Shown: positions 33,617 through 44,700 of the stretch, in pieces | Position numbering within the stretch: position 1 is the first letter of the stretch | How the letters are laid out: the number at the start of each line of letters is the position of its first letter | Assembly (NCBI GenBank): GCA_045539475.1 | Contig: JAZQFJ010000085.1 | Span: 1 to 64,000, forward strand | Length of the DNA: 64,000 nt | DNA from: SIG480 sp045539475 | GTDB lineage: Bacteria; Bacillota; Clostridia; Oscillospirales; JAAYXM01 | Direction: 5' to 3' | Notes under the pieces: generated by a model | Seen by the model: only the letters and a program-made list of their open reading frames with translations | Database searches by the model: none | What the model was told of the DNA's origin: nothing | Translations under genes and position numbers: made by a program

Positions 33617-35494
33617 TTACTCAGACAAGAAAACAGTAGCTATTTTTTTGTGAAAATGGACACCAAGAGAAGGTGTTATGTTATCTTCTGCAAGATAGTA
33701 AAGCCGTTCCGCTTCAAGTTCCTCAATTATGTCAATTTCGCCGTTTATATACGCTGTTAGCTTTCTTATTGCCGTTTCAATACGCGCCTTTGTTCCGCCA
33801 GTGCGAAGGTCATAAACATCAAAGCCGAATGCTTTGTTCTCTGAATTCCAAAGCTTTTCAAACTTATCGCACATATCACGATAATCAACAAGAAGAGTTT
33901 TAAGCTCTTCCGTGAGCTTTTTCAATTCATTAACATCACGATTGTCGTACGCACGTTTTATGTCTATACCGATTTCCGCCTTTTCATAAAGCACTTTTGT
34001 GAGGCTTACGTAATAATCAAACACTTTTTCAAGTCCCGGCTCTGAAATGTTCCGGAGTTCTTCGTGTTTTTTCTTGTAGTATTCTTTGAGTCCGAGTCCT
34101 TCAAAGTTTTTGTCGAATATGCCACAAAGGATATCTTGATAAATTATTTCGCGTGAAACAGCACTTAATTTGCTTTTTTCTGCAACTGCGGGGATATTGT
34201 CGATTTCGAGTGCGAGGAAATTATCAAGATTATGCCCTATGCATAGCTTAAACTGCCGTCTTAGATGCTCTGTATCAACCTTTTCGTAGTAGTTGTACTC
34301 TGCAAAAAGCTGTATGCCGCCGAGCATTGTGAGAACGTTCACTTCCGCTCCGTCATCACCCCACATTGTCGTTATTATGGTGTCAAGTCCTTTCTCGTGG
34401 CACACATCAAGGGCAGCACATGTTGTATCAAATGTTTTCTGATATCCGGGTCCCATACCGAACCATGTCCACGCACCGCCGACGAAGATGGTGTTTCTCT
34501 GCATCTTGAAATGCTTGTCTATCATAGAGTGATACATTTTCTTATCTGTGTTGTAATAATCCCAATAAGCGAGTGTTATTTCTTCGGGAATTCGCTCATG
34601 CATATTCTCGGGGATTTTTGCATCAAGGTCATAATACCAGCCATTTTTCGAGCCTAAACGGAAGAACATATCACTCCACATGATCGATTCGAATCCATAC
34701 TTCTTTGAAATCTCACAAACACGGGTGAGATGCTTTGATAAAAGCTCAAATCTGTCGCTGTCGCCGTGAAGGTCGTAATACTTGCCGCGCCCTACGAAGT
34801 GAGCTTCATCCATGCCAATGAGTATTTTGTCCGATGAGTAAGCTGCTTTGACGGATTTAAACATAGCCTCGATAAACTTGTATGTCTTTTCTTCGTCGAT
34901 AAGAAGAACGTCATCGTCATCCCGCATCTCTGCAGCGTAGCTCCAGCGCAGAGTATTTCGCAAATGTGCAAGGGTCTGAATGCAGGGAATCATTTCAATG
35001 CCGAGTGCCTTTGCCGCTTTGTCCATTTCCTGTATTTCTGCTAATGTATATCTGCCGCGCATATATCCAAAATACGGGTATTCTTTTATTTCATATGTAT
35101 CTTCGGTATAGAGCATAACGGTATTCATACCTGCCGATGCCATCTTACCCATAAGCTTGATAACCGTTTCAACTTTTAATACGGCATTTCGTGAGCAATC
35201 CAGCATTGCTCCGCAGGCTTTCATTTTTGGCACTTCTCGTTTGCAGATATCAGTTTCGCCGCTTTCAAGCAGACCTACAAGCGTACAAACAGCACGGAAA
35301 AAGTCATTTTTTTCTGCATATGAAATTACGTATTTGCCGTCTTTTCCTTCTATCGAAAGACCACGCACGATTCTTTTTACGGAAACGCTTATATCTCCGG
35401 TTTCTCCGAATTTAAAGCCTCGTGTTTCGGAAACGATTAAAAGACCGTCCCAAAGGTTTTCTATCTCTTTTTTGTTAAAATGCAGTGAAATCAT
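33617..35494 (-). CDS. GH20 beta-N-acetylhexosaminidase-like, cytoplasmic
   Basis: 625 residues without signal peptide. A GH20b-like N-terminal domain (~1-85) precedes a TIM barrel (~90-420). The catalytic Asp-Glu pair is Asp229-Glu230 in KILIGMDEAHF, where the Asp polarises the substrate N-acetyl group. A helical C-terminal domain (~430-625) resembles that of small-barrel Hex1-type exo-hexosaminidases. It removes terminal GlcNAc or GalNAc from short sugars taken into the cell. It overlaps the upstream nitrilase gene by 20 bases. Confidence 0.85.
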   Translation of the reverse strand: MISLHFNKKEIENLWDGLLIVSETRGFKFGETGDISVSVKRIVRGLSIEGKDGKYVISYAEKNDFFRAVCTLVGLLESGETDICKREVPKMKACGAMLDCSRNAVLKVETVIKLMGKMASAGMNTVMLYTEDTYEIKEYPYFGYMRGRYTLAEIQEMDKAAKALGIEMIPCIQTLAHLRNTLRWSYAAEMRDDDDVLLIDEEKTYKFIEAMFKSVKAAYSSDKILIGMDEAHFVGRGKYYDLHGDSDRFELLSKHLTRVCEISKKYGFESIMWSDMFFRLGSKNGWYYDLDAKIPENMHERIPEEITLAYWDYYNTDKKMYHSMIDKHFKMQRNTIFVGGAWTWFGMGPGYQKTFDTTCAALDVCHEKGLDTIITTMWGDDGAEVNVLTMLGGIQLFAEYNYYEKVDTEHLRRQFKLCIGHNLDNFLALEIDNIPAVAEKSKLSAVSREIIYQDILCGIFDKNFEGLGLKEYYKKKHEELRNISEPGLEKVFDYYVSLTKVLYEKAEIGIDIKRAYDNRDVNELKKLTEELKTLLVDYRDMCDKFEKLWNSENKAFGFDVYDLRTGGTKARIETAIRKLTAYINGEIDIIEELEAERLYYLAEDNITPSLGVHFHKKIATVFLSE

Positions 35495-36956
35495 AGTTTT
35501 TCCAATTCCTTTCTCGTGTGTTTTTTTGCCTATCTGTTTTAAAAACAGGTAAGAGTGAAGTATAGTTTTCTGTGATTACAGTGTCAATTCCGGAATCAAG
35601 ATGTTTCTTTACGTCTTCCTGATCTCCTCTATAAAGCATACTGCACTTTATGCCGCTGCTGTGTGCAAGCAAAAGCGCTTCATATGTGTAGGATGACTCA
35701 TTAAAACAGATTTTTTGACAACCAAGGGATTTTGCTGCAGCCACAGCCTGTTTATCGAGTTTTTTCAAGCAAAGGCAAGTTACAAACTGTGGGTGTTTTT
35801 CGGAAAAAGTTTTAAGCACATCTTTGCTTTCAGACGAAAAATACACATATTTTTCGCAGTCATACCGATTGATGAGAGAAATAATCTTTTGGATATCTGT
35901 TATATTTTCATCTGGGATATGTATATTCATAACTGCGTGACAAGAAAATTTTCTGAGAATTTCAGAAAGAAGCCCATCTTCACCCCCGGGTTTTATTTCA
36001 AAGGAAATTTCGTTTACATCCAGCGCAATGGCAGCGCCGAAATAAGAAAGCATTTCCTCACAGGGAAAATCGGAAGCCGCTTTGGCGCAAAGTCGGGGAT
36101 AGGACATAACGGCGTCGGGGAGAGTTATCGCGCTTCCTCCGGGACGGTAGTTCCAAGGACATCTTCCGCGCTCTACGTATTCATAGTGAGCAGCAAATTC
36201 GTTGCCAAATCCCGCCGGTTTATAATATTTTTCTTTCGGGTCAAACTCAACCGTTTCTAATCCTACACGGCTTTTCATATTAAGAAGAACCTCTCCGCAG
36301 GGTGAAACAACCATGCTCCCGCCTCCTGTGCCGGAGTTTTTGTCCATGCTTACAGATGAACGAAGAAGAAATGCGTTGCAGTTATATGCCGCAAAACGAG
36401 AAAAAAGCTCGCTTGTATCATGCGGGTCGGAGCGCTGGTGAGAACAACCGATAATAATGTCCACATTTTGCCGTGCAATGCATGAGTAAGCCTCATAAAA
36501 ATAAAAATCATAGCACGTCAGAAAGGCAAAACGAAGGCCTTCTGCTTCAATTATGTAGGGAGCAGAAGGAGTCAGTGCGTAATCGCACGAAAGTCCGCGG
36601 TTTGTCACTTCTCCGCCTGTGAGATGACGCTTGAAATACTTTCCGAAAAGCTCTCCGCTCCGATCGAAAGCAAAGGTGGTGTTTTTATTTTCTCCTATTC
36701 CGTTCACAAAGACAAATGCACTACATCGTTTTGCGACCTGTGCCGCCTTTTCGATAAGTGCGGTGTGATAGGTTCTCACGCATTCGCGAAAAGTTTCATT
36801 TGAATCCGGCATTACGGGGATATCGCCATACTCCGGCATAACAATAATATCGAGGCTTTCGTCGCAAAGGTCAAGCAGAGAAATCTCTGCTTTGAAAAGC
36901 TCGGCGGAACGGGAAATATCCGTTGAATATTCAGGTTGTATGATTGCTACTTTCAC
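35475..36956 (-). CDS. nitrilase-superfamily amidase fused to a GDPD-like domain
   Basis: 493 residues. Residues ~1-270 are a carbon-nitrogen hydrolase with the full triad Glu42 (VMPEYGD), Lys109 (FKRHL) and Cys148 (FLTCYDFYF). Residues ~295-475 look like the TIM barrel of glycerophosphodiester phosphodiesterases: IALDVNEISFEIKPG resembles the EIDVK strand, and GIDTVITENYTSLLPVF resembles the GDPD C-terminus. The GDPD HRG..EN catalytic start is missing, so this half may only bind. The fusion is unusual. It overlaps both the AraC gene (26 bases) and the GH20 gene, so it is fully embedded in the operon. Confidence 0.75.
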   Translation of the reverse strand: MKVAIIQPEYSTDISRSAELFKAEISLLDLCDESLDIIVMPEYGDIPVMPDSNETFRECVRTYHTALIEKAAQVAKRCSAFVFVNGIGENKNTTFAFDRSGELFGKYFKRHLTGGEVTNRGLSCDYALTPSAPYIIEAEGLRFAFLTCYDFYFYEAYSCIARQNVDIIIGCSHQRSDPHDTSELFSRFAAYNCNAFLLRSSVSMDKNSGTGGGSMVVSPCGEVLLNMKSRVGLETVEFDPKEKYYKPAGFGNEFAAHYEYVERGRCPWNYRPGGSAITLPDAVMSYPRLCAKAASDFPCEEMLSYFGAAIALDVNEISFEIKPGGEDGLLSEILRKFSCHAVMNIHIPDENITDIQKIISLINRYDCEKYVYFSSESKDVLKTFSEKHPQFVTCLCLKKLDKQAVAAAKSLGCQKICFNESSYTYEALLLAHSSGIKCSMLYRGDQEDVKKHLDSGIDTVITENYTSLLPVFKTDRQKNTRERNWKNYDFTAF

Positions 36957-37770
36957 TGATAAAAACCTCTTCTTTTCTTTGCTTTTTCAGAAATTCCGTA
37001 GGAGACATTCCTGCGTGTTTTTTGAATACACGTGAGAAGTAATATGGGTTGCAAAAACCTACTTCATTTGCAGTTTGGGAAATGGAAACGAGTTCGCTTC
37101 TGAGGAGTTCTTTTGCGCGCTCGATCTTTTTTGTATTTAAATATTCAACGGGCGATTTGCCGAAATGCTGTTTGAAGATAGCTCGGAAGTACGCTTCTCC
37201 AATACCGCACATAGCCGCCAATTGCTCGATTTTCATATCGCGTTCGCAGTAGTTTTCCTGAATATAAAGAACCGCAGGGTTGAGCAGGTTTGATTTTTTT
37301 GACGGCACGTATTCGCGCTCGGATCCGGTAAGAAGCAACGACAGTATTTCATACAAGTCACGCAGGTTTTTGATTTGATAAAGATGCGGCTTATGAACGA
37401 GCCGTTTTTCAATTTTATTGAATAAAGATATTATCTTGCTGTTGTCGGAAATTTCAAAAAGAAAGAGAGTATCTGCTTCCGATAAAGCCTGAAACTCAAT
37501 GATGAGGCATTCTCCCTGGACAAGACACGAACGGCTGTAAGAAGATCCGCGTGGCAGAATGATAAGATGATTTTTGTCTATTGTATACGAACCAGAGGGA
37601 GTCACGTATTCGGTTATGCCTTCTGCTTTTATAACCAGTGCCCATGTTCTGCGCGAATCGTTTACCGGTCTGTTTTTCGTAACAGGTCCTTCGCCGCTGA
37701 TGCGTATCGCGGAATATATGTCAGAAATTTTAATATCGCTCAGTGTATCGTTTTTTATATCGGTTGTCAT
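36931..37770 (-). CDS. AraC family regulator of the carbohydrate island
   Basis: 279 residues. An AraC-type cupin sensor (~20-110, TIDKNHLIILPRGSSYSRS) is followed by the double HTH (~175-270: LAAMCGIGEAYFRAIFKQHF, ANEVGFCNPYYFSRVFKKHA, GMSPTEFLKKQ). AAAGGAGGTAC precedes the start. It heads the leftward operon and faces the rightward operon across 212 bases, the normal position for a local activator of both arms. The inducer is probably a sugar released from the target polymer, by analogy. Confidence 0.88.
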   Translation of the reverse strand: MTTDIKNDTLSDIKISDIYSAIRISGEGPVTKNRPVNDSRRTWALVIKAEGITEYVTPSGSYTIDKNHLIILPRGSSYSRSCLVQGECLIIEFQALSEADTLFLFEISDNSKIISLFNKIEKRLVHKPHLYQIKNLRDLYEILSLLLTGSEREYVPSKKSNLLNPAVLYIQENYCERDMKIEQLAAMCGIGEAYFRAIFKQHFGKSPVEYLNTKKIERAKELLRSELVSISQTANEVGFCNPYYFSRVFKKHAGMSPTEFLKKQRKEEVFISESSNHTT

Positions 37771-37822
37771 AAAGTACCTCCTTTTTGTTTTTGAAAATAA
37801 TTATGCCGGAAGGTATAGTCTC

Positions 37823-37851
37823 AGTATAGAATATTTTAATTTGAAAATCAA
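37823..37851 (-). promoter_or_regulatory. promoter of the leftward island operon
   Basis: TTGATT, 17 bases, TATACT on the minus strand. Confidence 0.7.
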
Positions 37852-37902
37852 GATGGGGAGCAAATAAAGAGTCGCGAATAAGACAAATCCACGAATTGGA
37901 CA

Positions 37903-37931
37903 TTTACTTTGCTTTATGAAACGTCTATACT
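37903..37931 (+). promoter_or_regulatory. promoter of the rightward island operon
   Basis: TTTACT, 17 bases, TATACT. The weak -35 box suits a promoter that needs an activator such as the divergent AraC protein. Confidence 0.6.
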
Positions 37932-37982
37932 AAAATTAACAAGCGATTACACTTTCTTAACATTTATTTTGCGGAGGCAAAA

Positions 37983-38744
37983 ATGAAGCTTAAACTTATG
38001 ACTTATAACATATGGGGTGGAAAATGCTATAAAGAGTATCTCGGCGGAACGCCGGAGGCAGAATGCACGCGCGATACGGCTCCGGTTGCGCAGGTTATAA
38101 AAGCGGCCGATGTAGATGTTGTTTCGCTTAATGAAGTTTTCAACTGTACCGCTTACGGAAACCAGACCGAACAAATTGCGCGCCTTGCCGGTTTTCCGTA
38201 TTATCACTTTTCGTCTGCGCTTGAGCGTTCTGTCATAGGTGGATTTTATGGAAATGCAATCATTTCAAAATACCCGATTGTTAAAATTGAAGAAAAAGTG
38301 ATTGCCGCAGAAACCGGAGTAAGACTTTCGGAGCAAAGAGTTGTTTTTTGTGCAACGCTTGATTGTAACGGGAAGATGCTTGATGTTATCATAAGTCATT
38401 TCGGACTTATCCAAGAAGAAAAGCAAAGGGCAGCCGATGCGGTGTTGGATTTTGCGAGCAGATCCGGTAACAAATGCGTGTTTATGGGGGATATGAACAG
38501 CATTCGTGAGTCGGTCCACGCAGAACGGTTAAAGACATCATTTAGTATAGCAAACGAGAAGGATGAGCTTGTGACCTGGCCTGCTGAATATACTCCACCT
38601 GAGCGTCAGCACTTTTCTTCTCCGCTGTGGAACCGTCAGATAGACTTTATTTTTGTCAGTGACGGTATTAGCGTGAACAAAACCGAAGCGATTTATTCGC
38701 TTGCATCCGACCACAAGCCGCTTTGCGCTGATGTCGAGATTTAA
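37983..38744 (+). CDS. endonuclease/exonuclease/phosphatase-fold hydrolase
   Basis: 253 residues. The family motifs are complete: MTYNIWGG at the start, VVSLNEVF with the metal-binding Glu, CVFMGDMNS with catalytic Asp and Asn, and LASDHKPLCADV with the catalytic His. No signal peptide is present. Members range from nucleases to sphingomyelinases and inositol phosphatases. The location at the head of a sugar-degrading operon favours a phosphodiesterase on sugar-linked phosphate, but this is inference. GGAGG lies 7 bases before the ATG. The giant lyase starts 26 bases later. Confidence 0.87.
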   Translation: MKLKLMTYNIWGGKCYKEYLGGTPEAECTRDTAPVAQVIKAADVDVVSLNEVFNCTAYGNQTEQIARLAGFPYYHFSSALERSVIGGFYGNAIISKYPIVKIEEKVIAAETGVRLSEQRVVFCATLDCNGKMLDVIISHFGLIQEEKQRAADAVLDFASRSGNKCVFMGDMNSIRESVHAERLKTSFSIANEKDELVTWPAEYTPPERQHFSSPLWNRQIDFIFVSDGISVNKTEAIYSLASDHKPLCADVEI

Positions 38745-38770
38745 GAATTTGATGTGAAGGAGAATTTAAA

Positions 38771-41700
38771 ATGAAAATAAGAAAGATCATTAGTATGCTG
38801 CTTGCACTCTGTATGCTGACAACGCTTCTGCCGTCCGTGGCTTTTGCTGATGGAGAGACAGAGACAACAGTTGACCCGATAGTGGTGGATTTCACGAAAA
38901 CAACCCTTACCACTAACGTAAGCGGCAATACGTCTTATGAAGGGCTAACAACTCTCGGTTACGAGATAAACCTCAACAAGAGCACAACAAAAGGCGTTCG
39001 CGTAAACTTTGTAGGTAACGGACTCAATACTGTTCATGACTGTTACACTACGTATTTTGTTAAGGATAAGGCATGGCCTGTTGCGCCCAAGCTTGACAAT
39101 TTGATGACTACTATAAACGTTGAGGTTGCAACTGCAGGTTATTATTCTCCGGAACTGATATACGGAACACACAACTCCTGCGGAGATTTTGCTATATACA
39201 TAAACGGTCAGTATGCAGGCGAAATAACCGATGCATGGGATGAAAATGTGACTACGAAAACCGATATGCCGGCTAGAACATTCAATACGGTTTATCTCAA
39301 AGAAGGTCCAAACGAAATAAGCTTTAAGTGCATAGCACATAGAAAGGAAGCTGGTAAGGAAACTCTGAGAGCTCAGTCTTATCTCATTCTTAATAAGCTT
39401 ACTTTCACTTATTGCGATGAGACTCTTTCTGCAACTGAGTTTTCCCACACTCTTCCCGCTAGGTCGATGTACTTTGGTCAGACGGCAGATTTCTCCGTTT
39501 GTGTAAAAATGAGCGATGGCTCAACGAAAATTTTCGGTAAATATAATGAAGATGGTTCGGAAATAACAACTCCGTATATTACTCTGTCTGAAACTGACGG
39601 AATCGGCGAAATAACCAATATGGTACAAGGGAGCAATACCACAACAGCAACCTTCACTCCCAAGGCTGTAGGTCAAGCTAAGATAATTGCATCTGCGTAT
39701 ATTGGCGAAGAACTATTCGAAAGAACTATTCTTGTCAATGTTCGTGATGAGCAGCCGTTGGCAAAAGTCATCCTTAACATTGACAAGGATAGCATTCCGG
39801 CAACTCGCACAGCTCTTGCTTCAATCGAATTGTTCGATGACGAGGATGGTCTCTTTACGTCAGAATATGATGTCAAATTTGAAAGTTCAAACCCTGAAGC
39901 TGCAACTGTTCTTAAATCGGAAGAAAACCCAAAAGGCGCCATAATCACAGGTGTGGCAAAGGGCACGGCAACGATAAAGGTAACCGCGAATAAAAAAGGC
40001 GAAGATAAGGTAGTAACAGTTGAAAAACAGATAACCGTTTCTGATCCTCCTGTTATAAAAGAACTCTCTTTGAAATTAGATAAAGAGACTTACAAAATAG
40101 GGGAAGAAGGTAGCTTCACTCTTAGCGGAACGATGTCCGACGGACTTCCCGCTACTGATGAGGAAGTTGCAAAACTTAATATTACATATGAAAATGACAC
40201 CGCGGCTGTTATAACCCTTAATGCCGACGAAAAGAAATTTACAACACTTACCGAAGGTGATGCGGAAATAAGTGCAATAGCAGAGGTTGGCACAAAAAGG
40301 ATTTTTGCAAGAAAAATTGTAAGAGTTTTCGCACAGGGAACTTCCGTGATTGCCAATTTCGCAAAGACGCAGCTTGTGGTGGACAAAAGTCTCACCGATT
40401 CGGTTACAGAAGGCTTTAAGATAAACTATGAGAATAGCACAACGCGGGGTGCATACGTTGCTCTCGAAGGTGCAGGTCTTCAGGTTAACCACTGGATTAC
40501 TCCGGCATCGGCAGGTTACGCCTGGCCTGCGTATAAGGATAAGAACCTGATGTTTACAATAAGCGTCGAGGCTGAAAAGGCAGGATATTATTCTTCCGAG
40601 CTTATCTACGAAGCCTACAACAAAAGTGGAGATTTCATTATATATATAAACGACCAGTTCGCAGGATTCATACAAGCCTATGACGAGACACAGACCAAGG
40701 GTGTGCAGCACACTAAAAAGCTCAATAGTGTTTATTTGGACCGCGGTCCAAACGAAATAAGCTTTAGATGTGCAAAGCATTACAGAAAGGACAGTCTGGG
40801 GCGTTTAGACAGCACGTGGCTCATCCTTGATAAGCTAACGCTCACTCCGTGTGGAGAAGCGCTTTCTGCAAAAAGCTTTTTACATAATCTTCCTGAGAAA
40901 ATATGTAAAGGGCAGGAGCTTGATTTTGCACTCTCTGTTAAAATGAGCGACGACTCCACAAAGCTTTTTGGGCAATATAAAGAAGACGGAACGGAGATTA
41001 CCGAAACTCCCATATCGCTTGAGGTCGTTTCAGAAAACGGAGTCATAGAAGACATAGAGCAGCTGCAAGATGGAGTAAAAGGGAAGCTTGTTGCACAGGG
41101 TTCCGGAACTCTGCAGATAAAAGCGGTAGCGAATGTCGACGGAAATCTGTTTGAAGATACAATTGAGGTCGAGGTTCTTGATGAAACACTCAATACAACA
41201 CGTCCTGAAATTTCCGCAACGGTATTTAAGGGTGATGTCATAGAACTTAAAACGGTCAACACTCTGACAAACGGAGAAGCTTTGGACCTTCCGGCTTCAT
41301 ATACTGTTTTCTCATCAAGTAATCCGGACATTGCAAAGATTGATGGCAATATACTTACTGCAGTAGGGGCAGGAACGGTTGCTATCACTGCAACGACAAC
41401 GCTTGCAGGTGTAACTCAGACAGGCTCAATTGAAATAACAATCCTTGATGAAGATGTTAAAACTCTTGATCTTACAGCGGGCGGAAGCCGGCATATCCGA
41501 TTGACGAATATTGAAGGGGACACCGTTCCGATGTTTGTCAAGGGCATTACAAACAAGGGCGCTGAGGTCGAGTTCGCGCCCGGGGATGCGAAAATCACCT
41601 ATGAAGCACTCAATCCCGAGGTTGCAACAATAGATGACAATGGTATTATAACGCCCGTTGAACCGGGAAATGCCAAATTCAGGGTTAAAGCGATTTTCCG

Positions 41701-44700
41701 TGGAAGAGAAATAACGTCTGAGGTAACTCTTGCTTGTGCAAAGGCAAAATCCCATTCTACATATTATACCGAGGACAAAAAAGCAAATGCTATTGAAAAT
41801 ATTTCAAAATATTCATGGGCGAAATCTCAGGCAAAGTCAACTATCGCCACTGCAGATAGATATGTTAGCAGCCTAGATGTTCTGTATGGTTTAATTCCAT
41901 CAAACGAAATTGCGCGTTCCTCCACATTGGGAGAATACGGCGATCCGGAAATGTATCGTTGCAAATACTGCGGCTGTGATATTCAAGGCAAATACAGCGC
42001 ATATGGATGGCTCATGAATGCAATAAGCAGACCATGGAAGATTCAGTGCCCCGACTGCAAGCGCCTGTTCCCGTCAAATGATTTCGGAAGCTTCTATGAG
42101 CTTGGGCTTAACGAATACGGTGAGTTCTCGCGCGAGCGTGCGCTCTTGAATCACCATAAGAAATTCGTCTGCAAGGACGGTGAAAGCTGCAATTGCTCCG
42201 CACCGTCGATGGACGAGCAGACGCATTCCGATGGCAAACTCAACGAGGAATTTTATAGCTTCTACGGATACGGAGTGGCCGGCGGATATCTTCACAACGA
42301 CCTATATGAAGATGTCGCGGAGGATAAAACCATAAACTGCGGACGCGGTATCATTGAGGAAAACGGAGAAAAGGCAAGCTTCTGGGGCGTTGACGACAGC
42401 CTCGGTTACCTTACAGGTTATCGCCATAAGGACGCTAAAGGAAATATAGTTGCTTATGAGCGTCACGCCTATATCCCTGTATATGCCCACTACGGACTTT
42501 TCCGCAAGGGGGTTGACGGCGGCGGAATAATTCTTGATGCGATTCGAAACTGCTTCCAGGCATACCTCTATACCGGAGAAAAAAAGTACGGAAGAGTGGT
42601 AGCGATACTCGTAGACAGAATTGCGGATTTTTATCCGGATTATGACCTTACGGTATTCTATACGCTCTACAAGGATAGCGATGGTAAGAACAGACGTATT
42701 TTCGTAAACTCTGATGGCGGAAATAAAAACGGAAAAATCCTTGGGAATATCTGGGAAGTTGATACGGCAAAGGAATTGTGCGAGGCATACGATGCGGTGT
42801 ATGAGATGTATGACGATCCTGAGGTTCTGAGCTTCATTCAGAATAAGGGGATGAGTATGAAATTCCGCCACGCAAAGGAAACTCCGTCTCAAATCAGAAC
42901 GAGCATTGAAGACGGAATACTCAGAACTTCATTTGAAGGTCTTTCAGACGGCTCCCTCGCAGGTAACTTCGGTTATGACCAGCGCACCAATGCTATGGCA
43001 GCAGTTGTTCTGGATTCTCAGCCGGAAACCAAAGATTGGCTTGATTTCCTTATGGCGCCCGGTTGGAAAAGAATGGCAGCGGGTTCGACTGGCGGAAGCA
43101 TAACCGAAAATCTGTATGAAAAAATAGACTGGGACGGTCAGGGAGATGAGGCATCAAGTTACAACACAAATTGGCTTGACTATCTGATTGATGCTGCACT
43201 TATCCTTGCCGACTATGAGAACAACGAGGGAATAAATCTGTTTGAGAATCCAAAGTTCGTAAAAATGTTCTATGGCATGCTGGGTGTTACAATGTCGGAC
43301 TATGGCGCGCAGATAGGAGATACCGGTTCGTTTGCGGGCACCGGCCTGTGGCTTTCTAAAAAACAGGCGATGGCGGCTTACAGATATATTAAAGATGACG
43401 TATTTCTCCAGGCTCTCTATCTTATAAACGGTTATTCCTCAAATGGTATTCATGAAGACATCTTTACAAAGAACCCGGAGCAGATTAAAGAGGATATGGA
43501 TCGCGTTATACAAGAAAAGGGAACTCTTTCTCTTGATTCCGAGATGCTTTCCGGCTTTGGTTTTGCCGCGCTTCGTGATGGTAAGCGTTATTCAAAGGAA
43601 GATGACACCCGCCATGGTTTCTGGATGTTCTTCGGTCTTTCCGGTGCAGGTCATGGTCACCGTGATTCTCTCAACCTCGGTATGGATGCGTTTGGTCTAA
43701 ACTTCTTGCCGCCGCTTGGCTATCCTACCTCAGCTGACAGTCAGCCCCGCACTCTTCAGTGGGATACGCGCACGCTGTCTCACAACACTGTTATGGTAAA
43801 CGAAGTAATGCAGAGTCCAAGTCAGCGAAGGGGAAAGAGTCTCCACTTTGATGTAACCGATAATGTTCAGCTTATGGACGCAGATACACAAGACGTTTAC
43901 AAAGGAAGCGGTGTTTCCATCTACCGTCGTTCCGTAATAATGGTAAAAATTGATGAGGATAATTTCTATGGTGTCGACCTGTTCAGAATAAAGGGCGGAT
44001 GGAGCCATGAGTTCAGCCTGCATGCTCAGTCTGATGAAATCGGATACACAAGCGGAGTCGATTTTGTTCCGCAGGTGGGTGAGGATGGCAAATACAAGGG
44101 AAATTATGCCGGAATTGACGTGGACAGCAACCCAACCGGAGCAGGATACGCAGGACCGGACCCGAATTCCCCGATTCAGGCTTCTTATGAAACGGTATAT
44201 CCGCGCGGATACACATGGCTTGAAAATGTGGATCGCGGAATTCCGACTTCGGATAAGATAGAGCTTGAGTTTAATATCAAGGATTTCCGAAAAAAGCTGG
44301 CTGACCCAAAGGGACTCTACCTTCGCGCAACGATGCTTGGCGTCGGTGAAGATTACGCGGTAAACACTGCAACAGGATATCCACCGAACAGCAAGAACAA
44401 CGCCGTCGTTCCCGGTATCCGCTATGCACTTATAAAGCGTAAGCATGAGGATAAGAAGCAGCTTGATACACTTTTCACCACGGTCTACGAGCCGTATCGG
44501 AACAAAAGAACGCTCTCTGATATATCAGAACTTGTGATGAGTGTATCCGCAGGCGAAAAGGGTGAAAACGACATCGCTCGTTGCGTAAAGGTTGTTCATG
44601 CAGACGGCGAACGGATAGACTACATCTTCTACGCTACGAATAATAAGGTCACATACACAGTAACCGATGGTGATAAGATATTCACCTTCCGTGGCTTTGT

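Noticed and set aside
40076..40780. 234-residue frame antisense to the giant lyase
   Set aside because: Overlaps a continuous, domain-rich plus-strand frame; no ribosome binding site.
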